From Candidatus Zixiibacteriota bacterium (GTDB lineage Bacteria; Zixibacteria; MSB-5A5; DSPP01): DNA of 64,000 nucleotides. Below the pieces are notes generated by a model. That model worked only from the letters and a program-made list of their open reading frames with translations. It had not been told where the DNA came from and ran no database searches. Within the stretch, counting starts at the first letter, position 1, and each line of letters begins with the position of its first letter. Below are positions 24,113-33,956 of this stretch, in pieces. The stretch spans positions 28,062-92,061 of the forward strand of contig JAKEHY010000021.1 in the NCBI GenBank assembly GCA_022614805.1, in the 5' to 3' direction. The position numbers were made by a program, and so were the translations under genes.

Positions 24113-25603
24113 CTAACTTCTTTTGGCCCAGTTCTCCGCAAATTGCAACAACAGCCGGGCGCCGAAACCGGTGGCCCCTTTCGGGACGTAGGGCTGACCT
24201 TTTTCTTCCAAATCAACTCCGGCGATGTCGATATGCGCCCAGGGGTAGTCGCCAATGAATTTTTTCAAAAAGCGGGCCGCCGACATAACCCCGCCGTATC
24301 GTCCGCCGGAGTTTTTCACGTCGGCAATCGAGCTTTTGATAAGCTGGTCGTACTCGTCGTAAAGCGGCATCTGCCAGAGCCGCTCGGCGGTTTGGGTGGA
24401 AGCTTTTTTGAGCCGGTCAATCACGCGCTGGTCGGTCCCCAGAACGGCGGCGCAAATATCCCCCAGAGCAACCCGGCAGGCGCCGGTCAGGGTGGCGATG
24501 TCCACCACCGCTTTGGGCTTGAAGCGCTCGGCATAGGTCAATGCGTCTGCCAGAATCAGCCGCCCCTCCGCATCAGTGTTGATAATCTCGATGGTCTTGC
24601 CGTTCAGCGCTTTTAAAATATCCCCCGGCTTGGTGGCCGTACCGGAGGGCATATTTTCGGTGACCGGCATCAGCCCGACAAGATGTATTGGAAGCTTTAA
24701 ACGGGCGGCGGCGCCCACGGCGGCCAGAACAGCGGCGCTGCCAGCCATATCCCCTTTCATTTCATCCATTTTGTCCGCCGGTTTAAGCGAAATCCCGCCT
24801 GTGTCGAAGGTGACTCCCTTGCCGACCAGAACGACGGTATCCAGCCGAGGGCGTTCGGCATTATGCTCCAGAATCATAAAAACCGGCGGCTCGGCCGAGC
24901 CCTTCGCCACTCCCAAAAGCGCTCCCATTCCCAGTTTTTCGATTTCAGTTTTGGTTAAAACCTGAACTTTGAACCCCCACTTTTTCCCTTCGCTTCTGGC
25001 GATTTCGGCGTAGCGGGTCGGCGTTAAATAATTGCTCGGATAATTGGCCAAGTCACGCGTAAGAATGGTTGCTTCTGCGGCAACCCGTCCTCGTTGCGCC
25101 CCTTTTTCAGTCCGCTGCCCGACGGCCCGGTTGGCCACCAAAATGTTCAGGTGCTTGAGGCGAGATTTCTGCCGCTCATCCAATGTGGTCATATACTCCA
25201 TCATTTTATAATTGGCTAAAAGGGCCGCTTCCACCATTGCCACCGTCGGCTCTTCCGCCTGGCTCACGGGCAAGGTTTTGGGATAAACGAGGGTGAGTTC
25301 TTTTAATCCGAGCTCGTTGGCTTTGTTGACCACCCGCCCGATGGCCCGGCGGACGGCTTCGGCATCAAAGCGGCGCTTGCCGTACCAGTCCAGAATGGCG
25401 CGTTTGATGCCGCCGTTCAAATAGACCACGGTGGTCTGTCCTTCTTTATAATCCCCTGTGGACAGAACCCGCGCCAAAGTTCCGCCGGTTTTCTTGTCGA
25501 AGGCGGCGAAATCCGGCTCGATTTTGTTTCCTTCAAAAACCGGGCAATAAACCGCCTCGGCCTTCAATTCCTCCAACTTCCCGACCTGAACGTTGATTTC
25601 CAT
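24113..25603 (-). CDS. pepA: Leucyl aminopeptidase (M17)
   Basis: A 496-aa di-zinc/manganese aminopeptidase of the M17 family. The N-terminal macro-like domain covers about 1-155. The catalytic C-terminal domain has VGKGVTFDTGGISLKP, the Asp in KGDMAGSA and the signature NTDAEGRLILADAL with the metal-binding Glu. The start at 25603 is preceded by AAGGAG; a longer in-frame start at 25639 would overlap a clear -10 box. It has its own promoter and sits alone between the bc operon and the HxlR islet. Confidence 0.94.
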   Translation of the reverse strand: MEINVQVGKLEELKAEAVYCPVFEGNKIEPDFAAFDKKTGGTLARVLSTGDYKEGQTTVVYLNGGIKRAILDWYGKRRFDAEAVRRAIGRVVNKANELGLKELTLVYPKTLPVSQAEEPTVAMVEAALLANYKMMEYMTTLDERQKSRLKHLNILVANRAVGQRTEKGAQRGRVAAEATILTRDLANYPSNYLTPTRYAEIARSEGKKWGFKVQVLTKTEIEKLGMGALLGVAKGSAEPPVFMILEHNAERPRLDTVVLVGKGVTFDTGGISLKPADKMDEMKGDMAGSAAVLAAVGAAARLKLPIHLVGLMPVTENMPSGTATKPGDILKALNGKTIEIINTDAEGRLILADALTYAERFKPKAVVDIATLTGACRVALGDICAAVLGTDQRVIDRLKKASTQTAERLWQMPLYDEYDQLIKSSIADVKNSGGRYGGVMSAARFLKKFIGDYPWAHIDIAGVDLEEKGQPYVPKGATGFGARLLLQFAENWAKRS

Positions 25604-25623
25604 TTTTTCTCCTTGAGAAAGCG

Positions 25624-25652
25624 AATAAACAGAGGACATTTGGGGCTGTCAA
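25624..25652 (-). promoter_or_regulatory. Promoter of pepA
   Basis: On the minus strand TTGACA (25652-25647), a 17-base spacer and TTTATT (25629-25624). The start would be about 25617, just before the AAGGAG ribosome site. Confidence 0.65.
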
Positions 25653-25681
25653 TGATTTAAGTGAGCGTCCGCATCGAGGAG

Positions 25682-26380
25682 TCAGCCTGCAGGGCTTTTG
25701 GCAGTGCGGGAAACCGGCCTGATGTGGGCGAACATGCTGCGGGCGTTCCAGGTTGAGAAGGCTGTTACCAGCGACGGAGAGCCGTCGAGTTGGATGCGGC
25801 CCTCGCGGGTGGCTTGGGCCCAGCTAAGCTGGCCGGCGTGCCATTTGACGAAGGCTTCGGCTTCCGCCGTGATGTAGAGGTCTTCCTCGAAGCCGGGGTA
25901 CGTCTTGCAGATCTCGGTGTCTCCGAGCTCGATGAGCAGCCAATAGCGCTCGCGGCGCGGGCGGCCGGTGAAGTCAAAGCGGATGACGACGCGTCGCTCC
26001 GGGAGCCGGTCCCGGCGGAGCGCGTTGCACATCGACCACAGGGCCACAAAGGGGTCAAGGTTCTCGGGGGCGATCTCGAGCCAACGCGCACCCCACTCGC
26101 CGAGCGACTGGCAGACCGTGAAGAGCTCGCGGCCCGCAGACGTGAGCTTGTAATGGTGCCCGCGCCCGCCGGGCTTGGGTGCCGACTCGATGACACCGAA
26201 CCGTTCGAGCTGCTTGAGCCGCTGTGAGAGCAGGGTACGGGAGAGTCCGGGCGCGCCCTCCAGGATCTCGCTGAAGTTTCCGCAGCCGAGGTGCAGGTTG
26301 CGGATGATCAAAGGCGTCCAGCGCTCGGCGAAGATCTCGGCGCCGCGGGCGATGGGGCAGTATTGGCCGTACGTCCTCAC
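25682..26380 (-). CDS. HxlR-family transcriptional regulator with C-terminal SCP2-like domain
   Basis: A 232-aa regulator. Residues 1-100 form an HxlR winged helix, starting MRTYGQYCPIARGAEIFAERWTP with LLSQRLKQLERFGVIE as recognition region. The C-terminal half (about 110-225) resembles the sterol-carrier-like domain found on longer HxlR proteins. GTG 26380 is preferred over GTG 26395 because it gives the family's usual MxTYGQYCPIA start and lies at the predicted transcription start, implying a leaderless mRNA. Codon use is more GC-rich than its neighbours. It is divergent from the DUF1326 gene it probably controls. Confidence 0.88.
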   Translation of the reverse strand: MRTYGQYCPIARGAEIFAERWTPLIIRNLHLGCGNFSEILEGAPGLSRTLLSQRLKQLERFGVIESAPKPGGRGHHYKLTSAGRELFTVCQSLGEWGARWLEIAPENLDPFVALWSMCNALRRDRLPERRVVIRFDFTGRPRRERYWLLIELGDTEICKTYPGFEEDLYITAEAEAFVKWHAGQLSWAQATREGRIQLDGSPSLVTAFSTWNARSMFAHIRPVSRTAKSPAG

Positions 26381-26386
26381 GACGCC

Positions 26387-26458
26387 AATATCCACACCCG
26401 CCTTGGGTTGTCAAGTCCAGATTCTTTACTTGACGGCCGGGGTCCGCGGTAGTTGAAT
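26387..26458. promoter_or_regulatory. Divergent promoters with shared inverted repeat
   Basis: Minus strand: TTGACA (26414-26409), 16 bases, GATATT (26392-26387). Plus strand: TTGACG (26430-26435), 17 bases, TTGAAT (26453-26458). The inverted repeat GTCAAGT-N11-ACTTGAC (26410-26434) spans both -35 boxes and is a likely operator for the HxlR protein. Confidence 0.5.
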
Positions 26459-26609
26459 GTGGTCGTTAAGAAAGGAGGACACGATGAGGACACCGACGAC
26501 CTACGGAAGCCCGTTGCGAAACACAGGCCGTGCCTTGCGCTGGCCAAAGGGCTCCTGGAGCATCCCGTTCAGCTTATGGAGACGCACACTTGAGTTCAAG
26601 GAGGATCTC

Positions 26610-27317
26610 ATGAGAGTTCATGTAGTTCTTGCGATCATGCTCGTTGCCGGCGTTCACGCGCAGGCGCTCGCGAAGGAAGGCCCGGTCGACTGGGCGGTGA
26701 ATGCGACGATTATCGATGGCTGCAGCTGCCGCATGTTGTGTCCGTGCATCTTCGGCTCGCCTGCCGAAGTCGGCTCGGTCGGAACCCACAAGCATGAGGG
26801 ACACACGTCCTGCTACTTCAACGCGGCGTTCAAGGTCAATAAGGGCAATTATGGCAAGGCGAAGCTGGATGGCCTGAAGTTCTGGTTCGCGGGAGACAAG
26901 GGCGACGCCAAGACCGTCGAACTTACATTCGAGCCTGCTGCGACCAAAGAGCAGCGGGAAGGGGTTCGCGTGTTCTTGGCCCATTTCCTGCCCCAAAAGT
27001 GGATCTCATTTACGGAGGGACCCGATGCAAAGATCGATTGGAAAGCCGGGGCGACTCACGCCGAGGCCAAGCTCGATGGGGGAAAGGCGGCTGAAGTGGT
27101 GATGAGTCGATTCTCCGGTGCCACGGGTAAAGGTACGACTGTCATCAAGGATATGAAGTACTTCGCCGCCCCTCGGAATGACGGGTTCAATATCATGCCG
27201 GTCGATACGCTCGTCTATCGTCGCGGACCCACGCCGGCACCGTTCGAGTTCAAGGGGACCTCGGGATGGACCATCACCGTCGACATGAATTCCAAGGATC
27301 TGGTTGCGGCGCAGTAG
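26610..27317 (+). CDS. Secreted DUF1326 protein with CSCxxxCPC motif
   Basis: A 235-aa protein. Signal peptide residues 1-20 (VVLAIMLVAGVHAQALA). The mature part begins with a cysteine cluster CSCRMLCPCIF (about 33-43), the hallmark of DUF1326 and possibly metal-binding. Further features are GHTSCYFNAAFKVNKGNYG and AAEVVMSRFSGATGKG. The role of the family is unknown. ATG 26610 has AAGGAGG 6 bases upstream and places the signal peptide first. A second in-frame ATG at 26484, also with AAGGAGG, would add 42 residues before the signal peptide. GC content and codon use differ from the flanks, suggesting acquisition together with the HxlR gene. Confidence 0.85.
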   Translation: MRVHVVLAIMLVAGVHAQALAKEGPVDWAVNATIIDGCSCRMLCPCIFGSPAEVGSVGTHKHEGHTSCYFNAAFKVNKGNYGKAKLDGLKFWFAGDKGDAKTVELTFEPAATKEQREGVRVFLAHFLPQKWISFTEGPDAKIDWKAGATHAEAKLDGGKAAEVVMSRFSGATGKGTTVIKDMKYFAAPRNDGFNIMPVDTLVYRRGPTPAPFEFKGTSGWTITVDMNSKDLVAAQ

Positions 27318-27466
27318 AGACCCTGTTCACACGTTGTGCCCAGAGGTCTTATCCAGCCAAACGTAGGATTTGGTTGTCATAAGCGATCCGGCGGCAGATC
27401 CCGCGGTTCTACCGCGACGAGGTTCGGCACTGCGCCAAAAAGTCGGATAATTGCCCGTTATGCAAA

Positions 27467-27499
27467 CAAAAAGCCCGATGTTTGACTATCGGGCTTTTG
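27467..27499. terminator. Bidirectional terminator
   Basis: AAAAAGCCCGAT (27468-27479) pairs with ATCGGGCTTTTG (27488-27499), with T-runs on both strands. It ends rpoZ on the minus strand and the DUF1326 gene on the plus strand. Bases 27318-27466 hold no gene that I can support. Confidence 0.85.
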
Positions 27500-27523
27500 A
27501 ATCGGAATTGAAAGGTGTCGGGT

Positions 27524-27745
27524 TTAGTCCCTTTTTATTTCGATTTTCCCTTGCAACAGTTCATCCAGGGCTTCCTCGGCCACCCGGTGCATTCCGCGGG
27601 CTGGATTCGGCTCGGCGGCGGCCATTTCGTTTTCCTTCAACCGCTGGAGGTTCAATATCCGGGCTCTTTTGGAGGCCATAATCACCGCCTCGTAGGAGTT
27701 CCGGGCGTACTTCGTAATTTTGCTTAGGTCCTTCAACTCTCTCAT
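27524..27745 (-). CDS. rpoZ: RNA polymerase omega subunit
   Basis: A 73-aa protein matching the omega subunit that helps assemble RNA polymerase. The conserved segment is SYEAVIMASKRARILNLQ (about residues 17-34), followed by AAEPNPARGMHRVAEEALDELLQGKIEI. It is short, as usual for omega in this type of organism. The start has an AGGAAAGGG ribosome site. It lies just downstream of dnaK with about 100 bases between them, which include the palindrome GGGGAAAGCTTTTCCCC (27763-27779). Confidence 0.85.
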   Translation of the reverse strand: MRELKDLSKITKYARNSYEAVIMASKRARILNLQRLKENEMAAAEPNPARGMHRVAEEALDELLQGKIEIKRD

Positions 27746-27841
27746 CGTTACCCTTTCCTGATGGGGAAAGCTTTTCCCCGCCTCTGGGCAAAATTCGGAA
27801 AGGCCGGTAAAAAACTCCGGTCTTCCCGGGGCTTCCGCTTT

Positions 27842-29755
<1,914 letters not shown>

Positions 29756-29791
29756 TTTCAATCATCTCCTTTTCACATTTTCTTTCTTCCG

Positions 29792-29843
29792 GTAGCGGAA
29801 GTCTTCAGACTTCCACAATGGAAATCCGAGGATTTCCGCCACG
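29792..29843. repeat. Double hairpin repeat upstream of dnaK
   Basis: GGAAGTC-TTCA-GACTTCC (29797-29814) and GGAAATCC-GA-GGATTTCC (29820-29837), flanked by GTAGC and CGCCACG. Similar arms with CGCTACG tails occur at 36165 and 43213. Confidence 0.7.
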
Positions 29844-29855
29844 CCTTCGCTGTCC

Positions 29856-29884
29856 AATATACTCTTTTCCGTTCTCTTCATAAA
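29856..29884 (-). promoter_or_regulatory. Possible dnaK promoter
   Basis: Minus strand TTTATG (29884-29879), 17 bases, TATATT (29861-29856). The -10 is good and the -35 poor. The leader would contain the double hairpin repeat. Confidence 0.3.
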
Positions 29885-29888
29885 GGAA

Positions 29889-29925
29889 ATCCCTGCCTCC
29901 GGCCCAAAGCGGCCAGAGGCAGGGG
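29889..29925 (-). terminator. Probable terminator of hsp20
   Basis: CCCTGCCTCCGGCC (29891-29904) pairs with GGCC-A-GAGGCAGGG (29911-29924). On the minus strand the stem is followed by ATTTCCTTTAT, a weak T-rich tail. Confidence 0.5.
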
Positions 29926-29942
29926 AAGCTCCCGAAATCGGG

Positions 29943-30389
29943 TTAGTTGACCGAAATCGAAATTTCCTTCGGCTTGACCTCTTCCGCTTTGAGCAGGGTG
30001 ATGGTCAAAACACCGTCCTTGTAAGCGGCCTTGACCTTCTCCGCCTGCACCAGAGTCGGCAGGGTGAAAGAGCGGACGAAGGAGCCGTAGCTCCGTTCCA
30101 AACGATGGAAAGTGGCGCCCTTCGCCTCTGTTTCCTGCTTTCTCTCGCCGCGCAGGGTCAGAATGTTGTCCTGCAGGGTGACCGAGAGGGTCTCTTTATC
30201 CATCCCCGGAACCTCGGCACGAACAATGACCTCATCTTTGGTTTCCGCCACATCCACCACTGGAGCCCATTCGTCCGTTAGCCTGAAAATGTCCCGATTG
30301 AAGATGTCGGAAAACAGCCGGTCCACCTCACGGGAAAAACCGGGTACCAAGTCCAGCATCGGATTGGTTCTTAAAGCAAGTCTCGTCAT
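29943..30389 (-). CDS. Hsp20/alpha-crystallin small heat-shock protein
   Basis: A 148-aa holdase chaperone. The alpha-crystallin domain (about 40-140) has PVVDVAETKDEVIVRAEVPGM, LRGERKQE and the terminal VKAAYKDGVLTITLLKAEE with KEISISVN. The start ATG 30389 is preceded by AAGGAGG; a longer in-frame start at 30422 lacks a ribosome site. Bases 30390-30579 upstream are AT-rich. They include TTGGCAC-AACTC-TTGAT on the minus strand (about 30455-30439), which resembles a sigma-54 site with one mismatch in the -12 part. Confidence 0.95.
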   Translation of the reverse strand: MTRLALRTNPMLDLVPGFSREVDRLFSDIFNRDIFRLTDEWAPVVDVAETKDEVIVRAEVPGMDKETLSVTLQDNILTLRGERKQETEAKGATFHRLERSYGSFVRSFTLPTLVQAEKVKAAYKDGVLTITLLKAEEVKPKEISISVN

Positions 30390-30579
30390 TTTTATTTCCT
30401 CCTTTCCTATTTTTTCACTCAATATTAAATCAAGAGTTGTGCCAACAAGCCATATATTGACCTAACAGACTACATAACAATATATTAGGAGAAAATATTG
30501 AAGTGTTTGTGAAAGAGTGAAAAAATGTCGAAATGGCAGAGTAAGAGTAAGAATTACAGAAAATCGGTAATTCTGGCAG

Positions 30580-32790
30580 TTACTTTTGCATCTTCGACAG
30601 CAGGATTTTGGCGGTATCTGAAAGCGGATTGCTTGTCAAAAGAAGCTTTTGGGTCTTTGAAAGGGAGTCGGCCACTTCCCTGATTTTGACATTGGAACGT
30701 TCATCCCCAATCCGGGCGAGCCCCTTTAAGATGGCGACCTTGACCGGCATCGTCTGCCCGCCGGTCTGGTCAATCAGACGCCGACCAAGCGGCGTGGTTG
30801 GGTCCAGAAGCCCGATGAGAAAATCCCGCGCCCGGCTGCCGCTTATGATGCTGACGGCATATATCACCGGGATGGCATCGTGAGAAGCGGGGTCGAAACG
30901 GGAAAAAAGAAAATCCAAGTCTTCCTCCCCGGCCGAATCGCTCATCGCCACAAAAGCCATCCGGCGGATTTCTTCGGAGGAGTCCAAGGCCAGCTTTTTC
31001 AAAAGCGGCAGCTTCCTCCGGCCGGGGAGTTTTTCCAGCGCTTTGACCGCCTCTTTGCGCAGCCGGAAGTCGGAATCGGCCGCCGGCATTTCCAGAACCG
31101 GCACGGCGGAGTCCTTGCGCAAATTGCCGAGAATGTGGATGGCGTTGCGCAGCCGGTACCAGCTTTCCTCTTCCAAACTCCCTTCCGGTTTCCTTTTGTA
31201 GTTCGAGGGGTCGGCCAACAAGGTGGCCGCCACCACGAGCGAGTTGTTGCCGAGGTTGGACAAAATCTTCAAAACGTTCTGGCGGATAAAGCGGGAGGGG
31301 TGGGACATCTTTTCCGAAAGGGCCTGGGCTGTCTCCAAGGAGCCGATGGCGGATAAAATCTGCCGCACCCAGACCGCCCTTCCTCTTTCCTCCGTGTCCA
31401 GTTCGGAAATGAGCTTCTGGATGATTTCGGGCCGGTTCAGGTTATCCAACACCTTGCGGATGAGCAAGCTTCCCATAGGTTTCCCCGGCTCCTCCAGTTC
31501 CAGCCGGCCGGCCAAAAGCCCGAGCATCTCCCCCACGGGCTGGTAAAATTTCTTTTCTATGCAGAGTTCGGAGATGAGCAAAAGGGTTTCGGCAAACTCC
31601 AAGCTTTCCTTTTGTTCCACCACAAAGCCGACGAGGCGGCGGAGAAATATCAAAAACTGTTCCGGCTCGGAGGAAACGGTCGGTTCCAGCACCTTGCGGG
31701 CAGTGAGGTAAGCCCCCTGCCGGGCTTCCGCCAGAGGGGAAACCAAAGCATCGGCAATCGAGGCGAGATTATGCCCGACCACTTCTGGGCGGCGCAATTT
31801 GAGGCATTTGATGAAAAGGTCGGCATAGCGGGCGAGTTCTTCGGCGCTGATTCCTTCCAAAATCCGCTGCCCCAGATTTTCCAGCTCGCTGGTTATTTCC
31901 AGCTTCAGACGGGAGGAGACGTCGAGCGCCGACTCATAAAACGGTCGGGGGACTCTTTTGGAATCAAGATGGGACTTCAACCGGATCAAAAATTTATCTT
32001 TCTCCCGCGTTTTCAAGGCGGCGTTGACCAGAAAGCGGAACGATTGCTGTTTGGAAGCCACCTCCTGCGGGGAAGTGAAATCGGCCGGCAGGGCGGTTTC
32101 CAAAAGAGTCAAAACCATCTGGTCGTTCATCCCCTCCAGAACGGCGAAGAGCCCCTCCTCCAGCACCTTCAACCGAAACTCGATGCCCCACTGCTCCAGC
32201 ATCTCCTTTTGGCGGAGGAGGCCGCCGGAAACGAGCGCGGTCAGCAACTCCGGCCGGTTTTTCAACACCGCCTTGGCCATATGGCGGCAGGAAAAATCCT
32301 GCCGGTAGGCGGCCGAAAAGGAATTTTCAGTTTCCAGAACGAGTTTGGCGGCCGGAGTGTCGGCCTCGATGGAAAGCACTTTTTTCTGCTGAAGGTAGTC
32401 CTTGAGAGGGACCCGCCGGGCCTGCGGCCCGAAAAGATGGCTTAAAAACAAAGCCAACTCGGTGGGGGAAAGGGTGTCGTGGAAAATGAAGTTGGAGACT
32501 TTCGATTCCCCCATAGCCCGGGAAAAATTGGAGGTGAAAACAACCGCCAAAAGCGGAATGCCAGAAACCGAGACCGAATTTCCGGCCTGGGCCAAAACCA
32601 GCGACTGCCGCAGCCGGAACCATTTTTTGAAAAGGAAAAAGGGGCGCTCGCAGACGGAGGCAACCGTGGGGTGCTCCGGCTCGTACATTTTCAGCCGCCG
32701 GGCGGCGGTGTAACATTCCCGCACGATTTCCGTGCCAAGCTCCAGCAAATTCGGATTCTCTTCAGAAAAGACCGGCCGCATAAGCCCCAC
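30580..32790 (-). CDS. HEAT-repeat protein, function unknown
   Basis: A 736-aa cytoplasmic protein without signal or membrane segments. The N-terminal half (about 1-420) is helical; the C-terminal half shows HEAT-like repeats (for example SHPSRFIRQNVLKILSNLG, DSDFRLRKEAVKALEKLPG and DSSEEIRRMAFVAMSDSAG). Such proteins are protein-binding scaffolds. The start is a GTG (32790) or the ATG three codons later. It follows the BamB-like gene by 41 bases and likely belongs to the same minus-strand operon. The hairpin GAATTAC-N9-GTAATTC (30551-30573) beyond its stop may terminate it. Confidence 0.85.
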   Translation of the reverse strand: MGLMRPVFSEENPNLLELGTEIVRECYTAARRLKMYEPEHPTVASVCERPFFLFKKWFRLRQSLVLAQAGNSVSVSGIPLLAVVFTSNFSRAMGESKVSNFIFHDTLSPTELALFLSHLFGPQARRVPLKDYLQQKKVLSIEADTPAAKLVLETENSFSAAYRQDFSCRHMAKAVLKNRPELLTALVSGGLLRQKEMLEQWGIEFRLKVLEEGLFAVLEGMNDQMVLTLLETALPADFTSPQEVASKQQSFRFLVNAALKTREKDKFLIRLKSHLDSKRVPRPFYESALDVSSRLKLEITSELENLGQRILEGISAEELARYADLFIKCLKLRRPEVVGHNLASIADALVSPLAEARQGAYLTARKVLEPTVSSEPEQFLIFLRRLVGFVVEQKESLEFAETLLLISELCIEKKFYQPVGEMLGLLAGRLELEEPGKPMGSLLIRKVLDNLNRPEIIQKLISELDTEERGRAVWVRQILSAIGSLETAQALSEKMSHPSRFIRQNVLKILSNLGNNSLVVAATLLADPSNYKRKPEGSLEEESWYRLRNAIHILGNLRKDSAVPVLEMPAADSDFRLRKEAVKALEKLPGRRKLPLLKKLALDSSEEIRRMAFVAMSDSAGEEDLDFLFSRFDPASHDAIPVIYAVSIISGSRARDFLIGLLDPTTPLGRRLIDQTGGQTMPVKVAILKGLARIGDERSNVKIREVADSLSKTQKLLLTSNPLSDTAKILLSKMQK

Positions 32791-32831
32791 TTCCGACTGC
32801 CGTTAAGTTCGAATAAATCGATGCCTGAAGA

Positions 32832-33944
32832 TTAGAACCGGAAGGCCAAAACCCGTCTGCCGGTCGTGGCAAGAAACAGGGTGTTCCCTTCGAGAACCGG
32901 CCGGCCGACCAGCCCACCGGGGATGCGCCGCTCCCATAAAATTTCACCGTTCGCTTCCGACAGGGCCAAAAACCGCCCTTCCACCGTTCCGACCAGCGCC
33001 GCGCCGCCGGCGGCCAGAAGCGGGGCGTTGACCAGGCTTTCCAGTTTTCGTTCCCACCGTTTTGCCCCGTCGGCGGCGCTGCAAGCGGTGACCGTGCCGG
33101 CTGTGGAAGCGTAAAAAACCAGCGAGTCTCCAAGGGCCAGCGAGCGGACTTTCCCATCCGTCTTGGCCTCCCAGAGAAGTTTTCCTTCACCGGTGGAAAA
33201 GCAGCAAACGGAGGAATCCCCCCCTCCGGCAAAGAGCCGGTCCCCTGCGGTTTCAAGACAGAGAAGTGCCGCCGGCCGCTTTTGCGAATGAACGATTTTT
33301 CCATTTGCAATAGCATTCAGTTTTCCTTCAAAATCGGCCAGGTAGAAAAAGGTATCCGCCGCCACCGGCGGACAGGACAGGGGTGCAAGTTGTTGATTCC
33401 ACAAGGGTTTTCCGTTATCGGCTCGCAGAGCATATACCCACCCGCCCCTATTAATCGCAAGCACTGTGCCAGCCGGGTCGGTTTCCCCCCTTTTTAGTAT
33501 CGGCACTTCGCCGGCTTCGTTTAAAGCGAACCGCCACTCGGTTTCCCCCTCCACCAGTGAATAGGAAATAAGCTCCCCGCTGCCCGATTCTTCGGCGATG
33601 AGGAGGTTTTCCCGCCCGTCGAAAACCACCCCGGCGGTGACGCCGGAGATGTCATACACCCCCAGTCTTTTTCCCGTGCCCTTGTTCACAAACCAGACCG
33701 AGCGGTTCTTTAGCGGTACGGCCAAAAGACTGCCAAAGGAAACCATCGGGGCCGAAGGCGCAGCCGAAAGCTTGAGGCTCCAAGCCAGATGCGGCTCTGT
33801 GGTGAAATCGGACCGGGTTTCAGCCGGCGGGGGAGGATGAAGAACGGCTGGCTGCAAAAACACCCGGTTGGCGCAGGAGGCCAAAAGAAAAGAGAAAACG
33901 GCAATTGCGCCCGGCCGCCTGTCAAAACCAAAACGAACTGTCAC
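32832..33944 (-). CDS. PQQ-like beta-propeller lipoprotein (BamB-like)
   Basis: A 370-aa lipoprotein. The N-terminal hydrophobic segment ends in lipobox LLASC (Cys about residue 24), followed by a Pro-rich linker. The rest is a PQQ-repeat propeller with recurring GxxxWE-type blades: NGKPLWNQQLAP, EGKLLWEAKTDGKV, GAKRWERKLESL and NGEILWERRIPGG. BamB proteins of this form support outer-membrane protein assembly, and an Omp85-type protein lies nearby. The general propeller call is firm; the BamB function is inference. GTG start, 12 bases after the oligopeptidase stop. Confidence 0.85.
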   Translation of the reverse strand: MTVRFGFDRRPGAIAVFSFLLASCANRVFLQPAVLHPPPPAETRSDFTTEPHLAWSLKLSAAPSAPMVSFGSLLAVPLKNRSVWFVNKGTGKRLGVYDISGVTAGVVFDGRENLLIAEESGSGELISYSLVEGETEWRFALNEAGEVPILKRGETDPAGTVLAINRGGWVYALRADNGKPLWNQQLAPLSCPPVAADTFFYLADFEGKLNAIANGKIVHSQKRPAALLCLETAGDRLFAGGGDSSVCCFSTGEGKLLWEAKTDGKVRSLALGDSLVFYASTAGTVTACSAADGAKRWERKLESLVNAPLLAAGGAALVGTVEGRFLALSEANGEILWERRIPGGLVGRPVLEGNTLFLATTGRRVLAFRF

Positions 33945-33956
33945 CGTGCGGATGGA

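Noticed and set aside
27318..27466. Remnant of a transposase gene after the DUF1326 gene
   Set aside because: No frame with recognisable transposase residues and no terminal inverted repeats were found.
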